Shown: positions 52,487 to 62,738, numbered from the stretch's first letter. The stretch: 64,000 bases of DNA from Hyphomicrobiales bacterium (GCA_002400845.2 NVRK02000007.1:16132-80131), one strand, 5' to 3'. A program made the numbers and translations. The notes: a model not told the origin generated them from the sequence alone.

Positions 52487-53485
52487 ATGAATATGTTTTC
52501 TATTGGTTCATTCGTCAGGCGTCCAGAATTTGGAGCCATTTTAAGCCTCATAGCTGTGATAGCCTTTTATGTTATCTTTGGTGGCGTTAATCTAACAACA
52601 ATGTTTGGTGCTGCAAGCTGGGTTAACTTTGCTGCAAACCTTGGTATCGTAGCACTGCCTGTTGGATTGCTTATGATAGCAGGCGAGTTGGACATTTCAA
52701 TCGGTGCCATGATACCTGCAGGGTCAATGACCATTGCTATTATCTCTGGCTATTATGAGCTGCCAATTATAGTAGGTATTGTTGCTTCACTATCCATTGG
52801 TGTATTGGTTGGCCTGATTAACGGCATAATAAGTGTCAAAACAACTGTACCGTCTCTCATAATAACACTTGGTACTTTGGTTGCTGTTCAAGGTTTTGTT
52901 CTTGGCGCATCTGTATTAATAACGGGCAATGCCAGCGTTGCATTGGATTCGCCACAATGGGCTAAAACAATTTTTGGCCAATTGATTGGTGGTAATTATC
53001 AAGTAATTATCATTTGGTGGTTTGCATTGACAATAATCTTCGCATTTGTCGTTCACAAAATGAAATACGGCAATTGGATATATGCCATCGGTGGCGACAA
53101 AATAAGTGCTCGCAATGCAGGTATTCCAACCAACAAAATGATTATAACTCTGTTTGTTTTATCAAGCACAAGTGCATCCTTTGTCGGCATGTGTGGCGCA
53201 ATATTGTTCAATTCGGCTCAGGTTTCTGGCGGGATGAACTATATATTTAACACAATCGTTGCAATCGTAGTTGGTGGTGTTTTGTTAACGGGTGGCTTTG
53301 GCTCAATCATTGGTATATTCATTGGTGCGCTAACCTTTGCGATTGTTAATCAAGGTATTTATTTCACAGACATAGATCGAAACTGGTCAAGCTTAATAAT
53401 CGGCGTAATGCTGTTGGCTGCAGTTTTAATGAATAATAGCTTTAGACATATGGCATTGACCATGATGACCAAGAAAAAGAAGTGA
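52487..53485 (+). CDS. ABC transporter permease (RbsC-like, copy 2b)
   Basis: GLLMIAGELDISIGAMIPAGSMTIAIISGYYELP, GGDKISARNAGIPTNKMIITLFV; adjacent paralogue of 2a and closely similar to copy 1. Confidence 0.9.
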   Translation: MNMFSIGSFVRRPEFGAILSLIAVIAFYVIFGGVNLTTMFGAASWVNFAANLGIVALPVGLLMIAGELDISIGAMIPAGSMTIAIISGYYELPIIVGIVASLSIGVLVGLINGIISVKTTVPSLIITLGTLVAVQGFVLGASVLITGNASVALDSPQWAKTIFGQLIGGNYQVIIIWWFALTIIFAFVVHKMKYGNWIYAIGGDKISARNAGIPTNKMIITLFVLSSTSASFVGMCGAILFNSAQVSGGMNYIFNTIVAIVVGGVLLTGGFGSIIGIFIGALTFAIVNQGIYFTDIDRNWSSLIIGVMLLAAVLMNNSFRHMALTMMTKKKK

Positions 53486-53494
53486 GGTAATAAA

Positions 53495-54277
53495 ATGTCA
53501 GATAACAAACCCGTTTTAGAATTACGCAATGTGGACAAGTCTTTTGGACCTATCGATGTACTTCACGACATTTCACTTAAAGTAAACAAAGGCGAAGTGC
53601 TTTGTCTTCTTGGTGATAATGGTGCTGGTAAATCTACGCTTATTAAAACACTTTGCGGTGTGCATAAGCCAACCAACGGCGATATTTTGATGGACGGAGA
53701 AAAAGTTACTTTCAATCGTCCACGTGATGCGGCAGATATGGGCATAGCTACAGTACACCAATTTGGTGGTACGTTCCCATTAATGTCAATTGGCAGATCT
53801 TTCTTCGTTGGCGTAGAGCCAACAAAAGGATGGGGACCGTTCAAAATTTATGATCGTAAAAAAGCCAATGAAGTTGCTGTCAAAGCGGTTCAAGATTTTG
53901 GCATCACGCGCATTGATGATGGTGATCGTTTAATCGGTGGCTTGTCAGGTGGTGAGCGTCAATCATTAGCAATTGCTCGTGCCGTTCATTTTGGTGCGCG
54001 TGTTCTAATTCTAGATGAGCCAACAGCAGCCCTTGGTGTAAAACAAGCAGCGCACGTATTGCGCATTGTTAATCAAGCTAAAAAGCGTGGCCTTGCGGTA
54101 ATCTTTATTACACACCAAGTGATGCATGCGATGGCCGTAGGCGACCATTTTGCCGTACTTATACGTGGTTCAATTGCGGCAGATTTCCGTAAGGGTGAAA
54201 GATCTCGTGAAGAAATCACTGATTTGATGGCTGGTGGTGAAACAATGGCGGCGCTTGAAGCTGAAATTCAAACCTAA
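53495..54277 (+). CDS. ABC transporter ATP-binding protein, single NBD (copy 2)
   Basis: [67 protein letters not shown]; nearly the same protein as 46148-46957. Confidence 0.93.
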   Translation: MSDNKPVLELRNVDKSFGPIDVLHDISLKVNKGEVLCLLGDNGAGKSTLIKTLCGVHKPTNGDILMDGEKVTFNRPRDAADMGIATVHQFGGTFPLMSIGRSFFVGVEPTKGWGPFKIYDRKKANEVAVKAVQDFGITRIDDGDRLIGGLSGGERQSLAIARAVHFGARVLILDEPTAALGVKQAAHVLRIVNQAKKRGLAVIFITHQVMHAMAVGDHFAVLIRGSIAADFRKGERSREEITDLMAGGETMAALEAEIQT

Positions 54278-54370
54278 ATGTATGTTTGTTTTCACACCGA
54301 CACAAAAATTATAACGCTGACATTGTCAAATAAGCGTTCCTGTCAACAATAAAAATATGAGTGAGTAGTT

Positions 54371-55270
54371 ATGAAAATTGCGATAGACCCATTTATGCAT
54401 CGTCATTTGTCATTAGAAGAGTTGCCATCAAAAGTAAAAGAACTTGGATATGACTGGATGGAACTTAGCCCAAGAGGAGACTTCCTTGAATGGTTCAAGG
54501 CGCCTCGTGTATTCCCTGACCGTTTGAAAAGTTTCAAAAAAGCACTACGTGATGCAGATGTAGGTGTTGCTACTTTGCTACCTATGTATCGTTGGGCTTC
54601 TAACGATGAAGATGAGCGCCAAGCTGCTGTTCGACATTGGAAACGTGCCATTGAGATCGCTGTTGAATTAGGCGTAGATACAATGAATTCAGAATTTGGA
54701 CGCGGTCCTCACCCTGATAAAGGAACGTGTTATTGCTGTCATACAGGAAGCATGGTTGAAGCTTGTGAAGATTCTTGGTGGCGTTCAATGGAAGAGTTGG
54801 TTCCTATTCTTGAAAAAGAAGGTATTCAACTAAACATCGAACCACATCCAGAAGACTGGGTGGAAACACTACAGCCATCAGTAGATTTAATTCGCACAGT
54901 AAATTCTAAGAATGTGAAATTTCTATATTGCACACCGCACACATTTTACTTTGGTGATGACACTGTAGCCATGCTTCGCGAATGCGCAGATGTTTTAGCG
55001 CATGTTCATATTGCAGATACATTTAATCATAAGGCCAGCTCTGGTCTTCGTTACATCGTCAACCCTCCAGGTTCTACTGCGCGTGTGCATCAGCATTTAA
55101 ACATCGGGCAGGGCGAAGTGCCATGGGATGATTTTTATCGCACATTAGCTGAAATTGGCTTTGATGGAATCATGACTGCTTGCGTTTTTGCGTGGGAAGA
55201 AAAAGCAGATGAAAGTGGATTATTCATGCGCAGCGAAATGCAGCGCTACATCGATAAATACTTCAAATAA
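54371..55270 (+). CDS. IolH-like TIM-barrel isomerase/epimerase
   Basis: MKIAIDPFMHRHLSLEELPSKVKELGYDWMELSPRGDFLEWF, YRWASNDEDERQAAVRHWKRAIEIAVELGVDTMNSEFGR, HVHIADTFNHKASSGLRYIVNPPGSTARVHQHLNIGQGEVPWDDF; resembles IolH from memory. Confidence 0.75.
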   Translation: MKIAIDPFMHRHLSLEELPSKVKELGYDWMELSPRGDFLEWFKAPRVFPDRLKSFKKALRDADVGVATLLPMYRWASNDEDERQAAVRHWKRAIEIAVELGVDTMNSEFGRGPHPDKGTCYCCHTGSMVEACEDSWWRSMEELVPILEKEGIQLNIEPHPEDWVETLQPSVDLIRTVNSKNVKFLYCTPHTFYFGDDTVAMLRECADVLAHVHIADTFNHKASSGLRYIVNPPGSTARVHQHLNIGQGEVPWDDFYRTLAEIGFDGIMTACVFAWEEKADESGLFMRSEMQRYIDKYFK

Positions 55271-55280
55271 GGACTAACGT

Positions 55281-56282
55281 ATGACACTTAAAGTAGGCGT
55301 TATCGGCGTAGGTATGATTGGTCAAGATCACATACGTCGCTTAACTGAAGTGCTCTCAAATGTTCAAGTCGTAGCTGTTAGCGATATAGACAATGAGCGG
55401 GCACAATCTGCGGCACCAAATGGCGCAAAGGTTTTTGATACTCCAAGTGAGTTAATCCGCTCTGAATTGGTTGATGCTGTTATAATCTGCTCATGGGGAC
55501 CTGCCCATGAAGAGCAATTGTTAGAATGTATTGCAGCAAAAAAACCCGTATTCTGTGAAAAACCTTTGGTAACAACAGAGGCTGCGGCATTACGAGTGAT
55601 GGAAGCAGAAGTATCATTTGGACAACGACTTGTTCAGGTAGGATTTATGCGTCGTTTCGATGCTGATTACAGACGTCTTAAAGCTGTAATTGAAGGCAAC
55701 AGTCTTGGTGCACCCTTAATGTATCGTTCTGTTCATCGTAATCCAAGCGTTCCAGAAGGCCTTTATATTTCTGATATGCTTTTAAACGATACACTCGTGC
55801 ATGATGCAGATATTTCACGTTGGTTACTTGATGATGAAATAACAGATGTTGAAGTACGCGTTCCACGCCAATCTTCACATAATAAAAATTTAAGAGATCC
55901 AGTCTTAGTTTTACTGCACATGTCATCAGGTGCATTGGTCAATGTCGAAATTTCTGTAAATATTAATTATGGCTACGACATTCGTGGTGAAATGAGTTGT
56001 GAAAAGGGAGTGGCGTCGCTGCCAAACCGACCAGCAACCGTTATTAGCGATGTTCATGGCATTCGCCAAGCAATACCTGAAGATTGGCGTGAACGCTTCA
56101 TAGAAGCCTACGATCAAGAGTTTAGAGAATGGATTGTTGCAGCTAGTCAAGGCGGTGCAACAGGACCATCAATATGGGATGGTTATGCTGCTACTTTAAC
56201 GGGCGATGCAGCATTACGAGCCGTAGATAGCGGCAGCATTGAAAAAATTTCTATGTGTGAAAAACCTAAAATTTATAATTAA
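55281..56282 (+). CDS. Gfo/Idh/MocA-family oxidoreductase, IolG-like inositol 2-dehydrogenase
   Basis: [98 protein letters not shown]. Confidence 0.82.
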   Translation: MTLKVGVIGVGMIGQDHIRRLTEVLSNVQVVAVSDIDNERAQSAAPNGAKVFDTPSELIRSELVDAVIICSWGPAHEEQLLECIAAKKPVFCEKPLVTTEAAALRVMEAEVSFGQRLVQVGFMRRFDADYRRLKAVIEGNSLGAPLMYRSVHRNPSVPEGLYISDMLLNDTLVHDADISRWLLDDEITDVEVRVPRQSSHNKNLRDPVLVLLHMSSGALVNVEISVNINYGYDIRGEMSCEKGVASLPNRPATVISDVHGIRQAIPEDWRERFIEAYDQEFREWIVAASQGGATGPSIWDGYAATLTGDAALRAVDSGSIEKISMCEKPKIYN

Positions 56283-56333
56283 AATAAATACATCAACAAG
56301 CCAATAAATGGCTGATTTAGAAAGTTATATATA

Positions 56334-57506
56334 ATGATCAACGGAGAAAAATTGATCGAACGCTCTTTGCGTTGGGGTATGATTGGTGGCGGACGTACAG
56401 GTCAAGTCGGTTATAAACACCGTACTGGCGCAACCCGTGATGGCACCTATCGTTTAATAGCAGGCGCGTTTGACCTTGATGCCGAGCGTGGAAAAGACTT
56501 TGGCATTAATCTAGGAGTAGAAGATAGTCGTTGTTACGCAGACTATCAAACACTCATTAAAGAAGAAGCAAAACTTGAAGACGGCGTTGAAGTTGTTTCA
56601 ATCGCAACACCAAATTTTACACACTTTGAAATTACAAAAGCGTGTCTTGAAGCTGGCTTGCATGTGATTTGTGAAAAACCATTATTTTTCACAGTTGCAG
56701 AGTGTGACGAAGTTAGAGAATTAGCAGAAAAAAAGAATTTGATTGTTGGCGTTACTTACGGCTTCACAGGTCATCCACTTGTACGTCAAATGGCTGCAAT
56801 GGTTGAAAAAGGAATGCTGGGCGATATTCGTATCATCGACATGCAATATTCGCACGGCTTTAATGCTGGTGATGATGTAGGCGCAAGTGAGGCTCTTAAA
56901 TGGCGCACCAATCCAAAAACGGCTGGTTCAACATTCGTTTTAGGAGATATTGGAACGCATCTTTATTATCTTTCAGAAGTGGTGTTACCAAAGTTAAAAA
57001 TTGAAAAACTGCTTTGTGATCGCACTGCATTCATCAAAACAAGAGCCCCCCTAGAAGATCATGCAACAGTTCTAATGCATTACAACAATGGTGCACGTGC
57101 ACGCCTATGGGTTTCCTCTGTAAATGCTGGCAATATGGGTTCTCAACGCTATCGTTTTGTGGGTTCAAAAGCTTCAATTGAATGGACTGACAGTCGTCCA
57201 GATCAATTGATCTATGAAATCCAAGGTGAGCCTAATCAGATATTACATCATGGCATGCCTTATCTAGAAGATGAAAGCCTCGCTGTAGATCGCATGGGTG
57301 CGTTACATACCGAAGGCTTAGGTGATAGCTGGGCTAATATTTATCTATGGATTGCCCAAGCCATTGACGCAAAAAACCGTGGTGACGAAGCATTTTTGAA
57401 AACTCATAAATATCCAGGCATCGAGGCAGGCACAGAAGGTGTACGCTGGCTTGATAATTGTGTTCGTTCAGCTGACTTAAATTCAGTTTGGGTTAATTAC
57501 AAATAA
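56334..57506 (+). CDS. Gfo/Idh/MocA-family oxidoreductase
   Basis: WGMIGGGRTGQVGYKHRTGATRDGTYRLIAGAFDLDAERG, HVICEKPLFFTVAECDEV, GDIGTHLYYLSEVVLP. Confidence 0.88.
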   Translation: MINGEKLIERSLRWGMIGGGRTGQVGYKHRTGATRDGTYRLIAGAFDLDAERGKDFGINLGVEDSRCYADYQTLIKEEAKLEDGVEVVSIATPNFTHFEITKACLEAGLHVICEKPLFFTVAECDEVRELAEKKNLIVGVTYGFTGHPLVRQMAAMVEKGMLGDIRIIDMQYSHGFNAGDDVGASEALKWRTNPKTAGSTFVLGDIGTHLYYLSEVVLPKLKIEKLLCDRTAFIKTRAPLEDHATVLMHYNNGARARLWVSSVNAGNMGSQRYRFVGSKASIEWTDSRPDQLIYEIQGEPNQILHHGMPYLEDESLAVDRMGALHTEGLGDSWANIYLWIAQAIDAKNRGDEAFLKTHKYPGIEAGTEGVRWLDNCVRSADLNSVWVNYK

Positions 57507-57526
57507 CTTGGGTTAATTACAAATAA
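57488..57526. repeat. Exact tandem duplication of a 20-bp unit at the 3' end of the dehydrogenase gene
   Basis: ttgggttaattacaaataac followed directly by ttgggttaattacaaataa; the first copy encodes the C-terminus and stop. Confidence 0.85.
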
Positions 57527-57546
57527 AAAGACTAGGAAATATTCAA

Positions 57547-58488
57547 ATGAAATTATCAATTTGTACCGACGTAATGGGCGATTTATCATTCACTGATATG
57601 CTCGATAAATGTCTCGAGCTTGGCGTTGAAGGCGTCGAAATGACTGGCGGTGGTTGGTCTCCAGCTCCACATTTTAGAGCTGATGAATTATTGGCTGATA
57701 AAGCTTTGTTAAAAAGCAAACTAAAAGAAATTGAAGCACGCGGCCTTCAAATTGCTGCACTTAATTGTTCAGCAAATGCACTTGATCCAGGTGATATGGG
57801 TAAGCGTCATCGCAAAGAGATGGAAGATACTATTCGTCTTGCTGGTGAAATTGGTGTTAAAAAAATAGTTGCTATGTCTGGCCTCCCAGAGGCAGCTCCC
57901 GGCGATAGCGTACCAAACTGGTTGATATGTACTTCATCATGGCCTGCTGAAATGCCTGAATGGGATCGTTATCAATGGGAAGATCGTGCCTTTCCACTTT
58001 GGCATGATTTGGTAAAATTGGCGACAGAAGTCGGCGTTGAAAAATACGCACTAGAAAACTTCTCCGCAATGCTTGTATGGAACCCAAGAACATTGTTCCG
58101 TTTGCGCGACGAAGTCGGCGAAATGGTTGGCATGAACCTTGATCCTTCTCACTTAATGTGGATGGGAGCAGATCCAATTGCATCCGCACGCGCTTTAGGC
58201 TCAGCCATTCACCACCTACACGGTAAAGACACACGTATCGAGCGTGTTAAAGCTGACATCGACGGCCTACTAGAACCAAAAGAAGTTACCGATGTTAAAG
58301 ATCGCACTTGGAATTATGTTGCGGTTGGCGCCGGTAACGGACTTCAGTGGTGGAAAGAATTTTTCTCTGTTTGTGGCATGGAAGGCTACAATGATTGGGT
58401 ATCCTTAGAAATGGAAGATTTTACCATGTCAACTGAGGCTGGAATTCAGTCATCTATCGATGCGTTGAAGGCTACAATCATAAGATAG
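57547..58488 (+). CDS. Sugar-phosphate isomerase/epimerase-type TIM-barrel protein
   Basis: LELGVEGVEMTGGGWSPAPHFRADELL, GVEKYALENFSAMLVWN, GMNLDPSHLMWMGADPIASARALGSAIHHLHGKDTRIE. Confidence 0.85.
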   Translation: MKLSICTDVMGDLSFTDMLDKCLELGVEGVEMTGGGWSPAPHFRADELLADKALLKSKLKEIEARGLQIAALNCSANALDPGDMGKRHRKEMEDTIRLAGEIGVKKIVAMSGLPEAAPGDSVPNWLICTSSWPAEMPEWDRYQWEDRAFPLWHDLVKLATEVGVEKYALENFSAMLVWNPRTLFRLRDEVGEMVGMNLDPSHLMWMGADPIASARALGSAIHHLHGKDTRIERVKADIDGLLEPKEVTDVKDRTWNYVAVGAGNGLQWWKEFFSVCGMEGYNDWVSLEMEDFTMSTEAGIQSSIDALKATIIR

Positions 58489-58498
58489 GAATTAGATC

Positions 58499-59542
58499 AT
58501 GAAGATTGGTGTTGTTGGATACGGTACTGGAGGGCAGCATTTTCATACGCCCTTTATCGCCGCGGCAAAAGGCTGTACGCTTGCTGGAATCGTTGCTAGA
58601 GCAAATAAAACGATTGCAAAAGTTCGCGCTGACTGGCCTGATACACCAATTTTCGCCAGTCTAACAGATATGATTGAGGCGGGTGTTTGCGATGCAGTTA
58701 CCATCACGACACCGCCTCATACTCGGCGCGAACTTGTTTTAGAAGCAATAAATGCTGGCTTACACGTGATTGCCGACAAACCTTTTGCGCCTAATTATGC
58801 AGATGCAATGGAGTTGGGAAAAGCAGCCAATGAAGCAGGCGTTACGCTTGGTGTTTATCAAAATCGTAGGTTCGATGCAGATTTACAAACCCTTCTTAAA
58901 GTGATTGCAGACAAGCGTTTAGGCAAGGTTTGGCGTATTCATTCACGCATGGAACAAGACAGTCCAGACACAATTGAGCAGGGCCCAACTGGTGGATTGT
59001 TGCGTGATTTGGGCAGTCATGTTGTAGATCAAATGGTTTATCTTTTAGGGCCAGTTGTTACCGTAGATGCGCAGTTGGATCACCACGAAATGGAAAACGG
59101 ACTAACAGATGTTGGTTTCACAATAACACTTCGCCATGAAAATGGCGCGCATAGTCATTTGTCTGCTTCTAAAATGAACTACATAGAGGCCCGTGAATTA
59201 CGAGCCTATGGTGAAAAAGGAAGTTATAGATCTTTAACCACTGATATTCAGGCGCAAGATATTTTTGCTGGCAAACGCCCAGCCAATGATCTGTCTGGGT
59301 GGGGGTATGAGCCTAAAGCCAATTGGGGACAGCTATCTACAAAAGCTGGGAAAGAAATAATTCCTTCGCAGCAAGGTCGTTATCATGATTATTACGAAGC
59401 ATTTGAAGAAGCAGTAAGAGCAGGCACACCACCGCCAGTAACAGCAGAAGTTGGCGCACGCACATTGGCAATTTTAGACGCGGCATTGTTCAGCGCTAAA
59501 GAAGGCCGCGCAGTACGTGTAGAAGAAATTATCGGAACGTAA
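58499..59542 (+). CDS. Gfo/Idh/MocA-family oxidoreductase
   Basis: IGVVGYGTGGQHFHTPFIAAAKGCTLAGIVAR, HVIADKPFAPNYADAMEL, GGLLRDLGSHVVDQMVYLLGPV. Confidence 0.88.
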   Translation: MKIGVVGYGTGGQHFHTPFIAAAKGCTLAGIVARANKTIAKVRADWPDTPIFASLTDMIEAGVCDAVTITTPPHTRRELVLEAINAGLHVIADKPFAPNYADAMELGKAANEAGVTLGVYQNRRFDADLQTLLKVIADKRLGKVWRIHSRMEQDSPDTIEQGPTGGLLRDLGSHVVDQMVYLLGPVVTVDAQLDHHEMENGLTDVGFTITLRHENGAHSHLSASKMNYIEARELRAYGEKGSYRSLTTDIQAQDIFAGKRPANDLSGWGYEPKANWGQLSTKAGKEIIPSQQGRYHDYYEAFEEAVRAGTPPPVTAEVGARTLAILDAALFSAKEGRAVRVEEIIGT

Positions 59543-59544
59543 GC

Positions 59545-59841
59545 ATGTATAAATTTATCATCACGCTCGACTTGCAAAAAGGCACGCGCGATAAAGTGTT
59601 AGAAAAAGCCCCCGCTGTGCAATCTGCTACGCGTGCCGAAGAGGGCTGTTTACAATATGATTTTTTCAGTTGCACAGACAAAGCGAACCGTTTGGTATTT
59701 GTTGAAACTTGGGTAGATGAAGCAGCCCATGCCTTCCACATGGAACAAACACATACCAAAGAGTTCATAGCATATCACAATCAATTTCATGAAAAATTGG
59801 TATTTGAAACGGTTAATGTTTCCCCATGTAAGGAAGCCTAA
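59545..59841 (+). CDS. ABM-family (antibiotic biosynthesis monooxygenase-like) small protein
   Basis: APAVQSATRAEEGCLQYDFFSCTDKANRLVFVETWVDEAAHAFHMEQTHTKEF: E-E-G-C-L-Q-Y and F-V-E-x-W patterns. Confidence 0.8.
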   Translation: MYKFIITLDLQKGTRDKVLEKAPAVQSATRAEEGCLQYDFFSCTDKANRLVFVETWVDEAAHAFHMEQTHTKEFIAYHNQFHEKLVFETVNVSPCKEA

Positions 59842-59844
59842 CAA

Positions 59845-60771
59845 ATGGCACAATCCTCAATTACCATCACCTGCGCACCCTGTTGTTGGGGGGTAGATGA
59901 TGTTAACAATCCTCACCTTCCTGCATGGGAAACAGTACTAGATGAAGCTGCATCTGCTGGTTTTGGTGGGGTAGAACTTGGTCCTTATGGATATATGCCG
60001 CTTGATACAAAAGTAGTTTCTTTAGCAATTGAAAAGCGTGGCCTTTCAATCGTTGCTGGTACAATATTTGATGACCTAGTTTCACCAACAAATTTTATAA
60101 ATTTACTACGTCAAACACGTGAAATATGCACTTTGATTACTGCACTGCCAAAACCAAAAAAGCATGAGGGGCAACGTTATGATGCGCCATACTTAACGGT
60201 TATGGATTGGGGCCATGATGAACGAGATTATGCTGCTGGACATTCAAAGCGTGCGCCTCGGCTTTCTGATGAAGCATGGTCAAATATGATGGATAACATT
60301 CATGCCATTGGCCGCGTCGCTCAATATGAATTTGGTGTGCGGACCGTAATCCATCCTCACGCAGGTGGGTATATAGAATTTGAAGACGAACTGGAAAGGC
60401 TTGTAAGAGATTTAGACCCAACTTTAGCAGGTTTATGTTTGGATACAGGCCATATGCTCTATTCAGGTATGGACCCAATAAAGACTCTTGATACGTATTG
60501 GGATAAGGTTGATTACATACACTTTAAAGATATTGATGCCTCAATTTACGAAGAGGTAATGAGCAAAAAAATTCGCTTTTTTGATGCCTGTGCAAAAGGC
60601 GTCATGTGCCCAATTGGGCAAGGCGAAATCGATTATAAAGGCATATACGAACTTTTAGAAAAGCGCGGATATGGCGGTTATATAACAATAGAGCAAGAAC
60701 GAGACCCACGAAATACAGGCTCCGTTTTATCGGATCTTGCAACCAGTCGTTCATTCCTGCAACAATTTTAA
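59845..60771 (+). CDS. IolE-like TIM-barrel dehydratase/isomerase
   Basis: CAPCCWGVDDVNNPHLPAWETVLDEAASAGFGGVELGPYGYMP, RTVIHPHAGGYIE, LAGLCLDTGHMLYSGMDPIKTLDTYWDKVDYIHFKDID, GVMCPIGQGEIDYKGIYELL. Confidence 0.75.
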   Translation: MAQSSITITCAPCCWGVDDVNNPHLPAWETVLDEAASAGFGGVELGPYGYMPLDTKVVSLAIEKRGLSIVAGTIFDDLVSPTNFINLLRQTREICTLITALPKPKKHEGQRYDAPYLTVMDWGHDERDYAAGHSKRAPRLSDEAWSNMMDNIHAIGRVAQYEFGVRTVIHPHAGGYIEFEDELERLVRDLDPTLAGLCLDTGHMLYSGMDPIKTLDTYWDKVDYIHFKDIDASIYEEVMSKKIRFFDACAKGVMCPIGQGEIDYKGIYELLEKRGYGGYITIEQERDPRNTGSVLSDLATSRSFLQQF

Positions 60772-60788
60772 AATATGAGAGAATAAAA

Positions 60789-62738
60789 ATGGCCAAAGCA
60801 TTGGACGTAATTACCATCGGGCGCGCAGGCGTAGATTTATATGGGGCACAAATTGGTGGCCGCTTAGAAGACATGGGATCTTTTGAAAAGTATATTGGTG
60901 GTTCGCCCACGAATATTGCTTGCGGCACTTCACGTTTAGGCCTGAAGACAGCATTAATTTCTCGCGTAGGCGATGAACATATGGGTCGTTTTATTATTGA
61001 GCAATTAAAGCGCGAAGGCGTTTGTACAGATGGTGTTGTCACTGATCCAGATCGCTTAACTGCTTTAGTGATTTTAGGCATTCGCGATGAAGAACAGTTT
61101 CCATTAATATTCTACCGCGAAGATTGTGCCGACATGGCGCTTTGCGAAGATGATATAAATGAAGACTTCATCAAATCTGCCAGAGCTGTTGTGGTGACTG
61201 GCACGCATTTGTCTAACCCAAAAACAGAAGCCGCCGTTATTAAAGCACTAGAGCTTGCGCGCAAACATGGACTTCGTACGGCGCTCGATATCGATTATCG
61301 TCCTAACCTTTGGGGAATGGCTGGTCATGGAGATGGAGAAAGTCGTTTTGTTGAAAGCCAACAGGTGACAGAAAAATTGTTGTCAACTTTACATTATTTT
61401 GATTTAATTGTTGGTACCGAAGAAGAGTTTCATATTGCTGGCGGTTCAACCAATACGCTCGAAGCTTTAAGCGCAGTACGCGCTGTTTCTAATGCAACAC
61501 TTGTCTGCAAACGCGGAGCGGATGGCGCATCTGCATTTGAAAGCGAAATTCCAGACAGCCTTGATGGTGGACAAACGGGCGAGGGTTTCCCAATTGAAGT
61601 CTTTAATGTCTTGGGAGCGGGCGATGGCTTCTTCTCAGGCCTCTTAAAAGGCTGGATGGAAGCCGACGATCCCTATGGCGCCGATTGGCCTATGACACTA
61701 AAATACGCAAATGCATGTGGCGCATTTGCGGTTAGTAGGCATGGATGTACACCAGCATATCCAAGCATTGAAGAATTAGATTTCTTCCTTAAACGCGGCT
61801 TGGTGCAACCAGACTTACGTAACGATGCTGAGTTAGAACAAATTCATTGGGCCACAACACGGCACACCCGTAATGCTGGCGACTGGAGTTCTATTCGTAC
61901 TTTTGCTTTCGATCATCGTTTGCAACTTGAAGAAATGGATGGCTATAGCCTAGAAAAAGGTGGCGCATTTAAAGAGCTATGCTTGAAAGCAGCGCTTAAT
62001 GTTAAAGGCGATAAAGAAGGTTATGGCATTTTGTGTGACAACCGCATTGGCAAAGCGGCTCTACACGCAGCTTCTGGCAGTGGTCTTTGGATTGGTCGCC
62101 CAACTGAATGGCCAGGTTCACGACCTTTAACTTTAGAGCCTGAGATTGGGTCAGATTTTGGTGGCCTAAACGAATGGGCTCGCGAAAACGTTGTTAAGGT
62201 ATTGTGCTTTTGTCACCCTGATGATGATGCCGCAACACGAGCAGATCATGAGCATACAGTTAAACGTCTATTTGAAAGTGCAAGGCGTAACAAATTAGAA
62301 TTCTTGCTAGAAATCATTCCATCAAAAGTTGGCCCCGTTACAGCAAATACAAATCCAACTTTAATCAATCAATTTTATGAGGCTGGAATTTATCCAGACT
62401 GGTGGAAGCTAGAACCGTTAGACAATTACGCCGCTTGGGAAAAAGTTGTAAAAGCAATTGAAAAGCATGACAAACACACACGCGGAATTGTGGTGTTAGG
62501 TTTAGATGCGCCACAAGAAGAATTAGCTGCAAGCTTTGATGTTGCCGCACGCTTTGAGTTGGTAAAAGGATTTGCTGTAGGACGCACAATTTTTGGGGAT
62601 GCTGCACGAGCATGGCTAAAGGGTGAAATGAGCGATGAAGCAGCTATAGAACAAATGACGGGCAGATTTTCTCATCTTTGTGATGTTTGGGATGAAGCGC
62701 GTTCAAAAGTAAATTCTCTGGCAATGGGAGTAAAATAA
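60789..62738 (+). CDS. iolC: 5-dehydro-2-deoxygluconokinase fused to DUF2090-type aldolase-like domain
   Basis: PfkB kinase motifs (IGRAGVDLYGAQIGGRLEDMGSFEKYIGGSPTNIACGTSRLGL; VFNVLGAGDGFFSGLLKGW) followed by a C-terminal domain (FAFDHRLQLEEM, KGFAVGRTIFGDAARAWLKGEMSDEAAIEQM). Confidence 0.92.
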   Translation: MAKALDVITIGRAGVDLYGAQIGGRLEDMGSFEKYIGGSPTNIACGTSRLGLKTALISRVGDEHMGRFIIEQLKREGVCTDGVVTDPDRLTALVILGIRDEEQFPLIFYREDCADMALCEDDINEDFIKSARAVVVTGTHLSNPKTEAAVIKALELARKHGLRTALDIDYRPNLWGMAGHGDGESRFVESQQVTEKLLSTLHYFDLIVGTEEEFHIAGGSTNTLEALSAVRAVSNATLVCKRGADGASAFESEIPDSLDGGQTGEGFPIEVFNVLGAGDGFFSGLLKGWMEADDPYGADWPMTLKYANACGAFAVSRHGCTPAYPSIEELDFFLKRGLVQPDLRNDAELEQIHWATTRHTRNAGDWSSIRTFAFDHRLQLEEMDGYSLEKGGAFKELCLKAALNVKGDKEGYGILCDNRIGKAALHAASGSGLWIGRPTEWPGSRPLTLEPEIGSDFGGLNEWARENVVKVLCFCHPDDDAATRADHEHTVKRLFESARRNKLEFLLEIIPSKVGPVTANTNPTLINQFYEAGIYPDWWKLEPLDNYAAWEKVVKAIEKHDKHTRGIVVLGLDAPQEELAASFDVAARFELVKGFAVGRTIFGDAARAWLKGEMSDEAAIEQMTGRFSHLCDVWDEARSKVNSLAMGVK

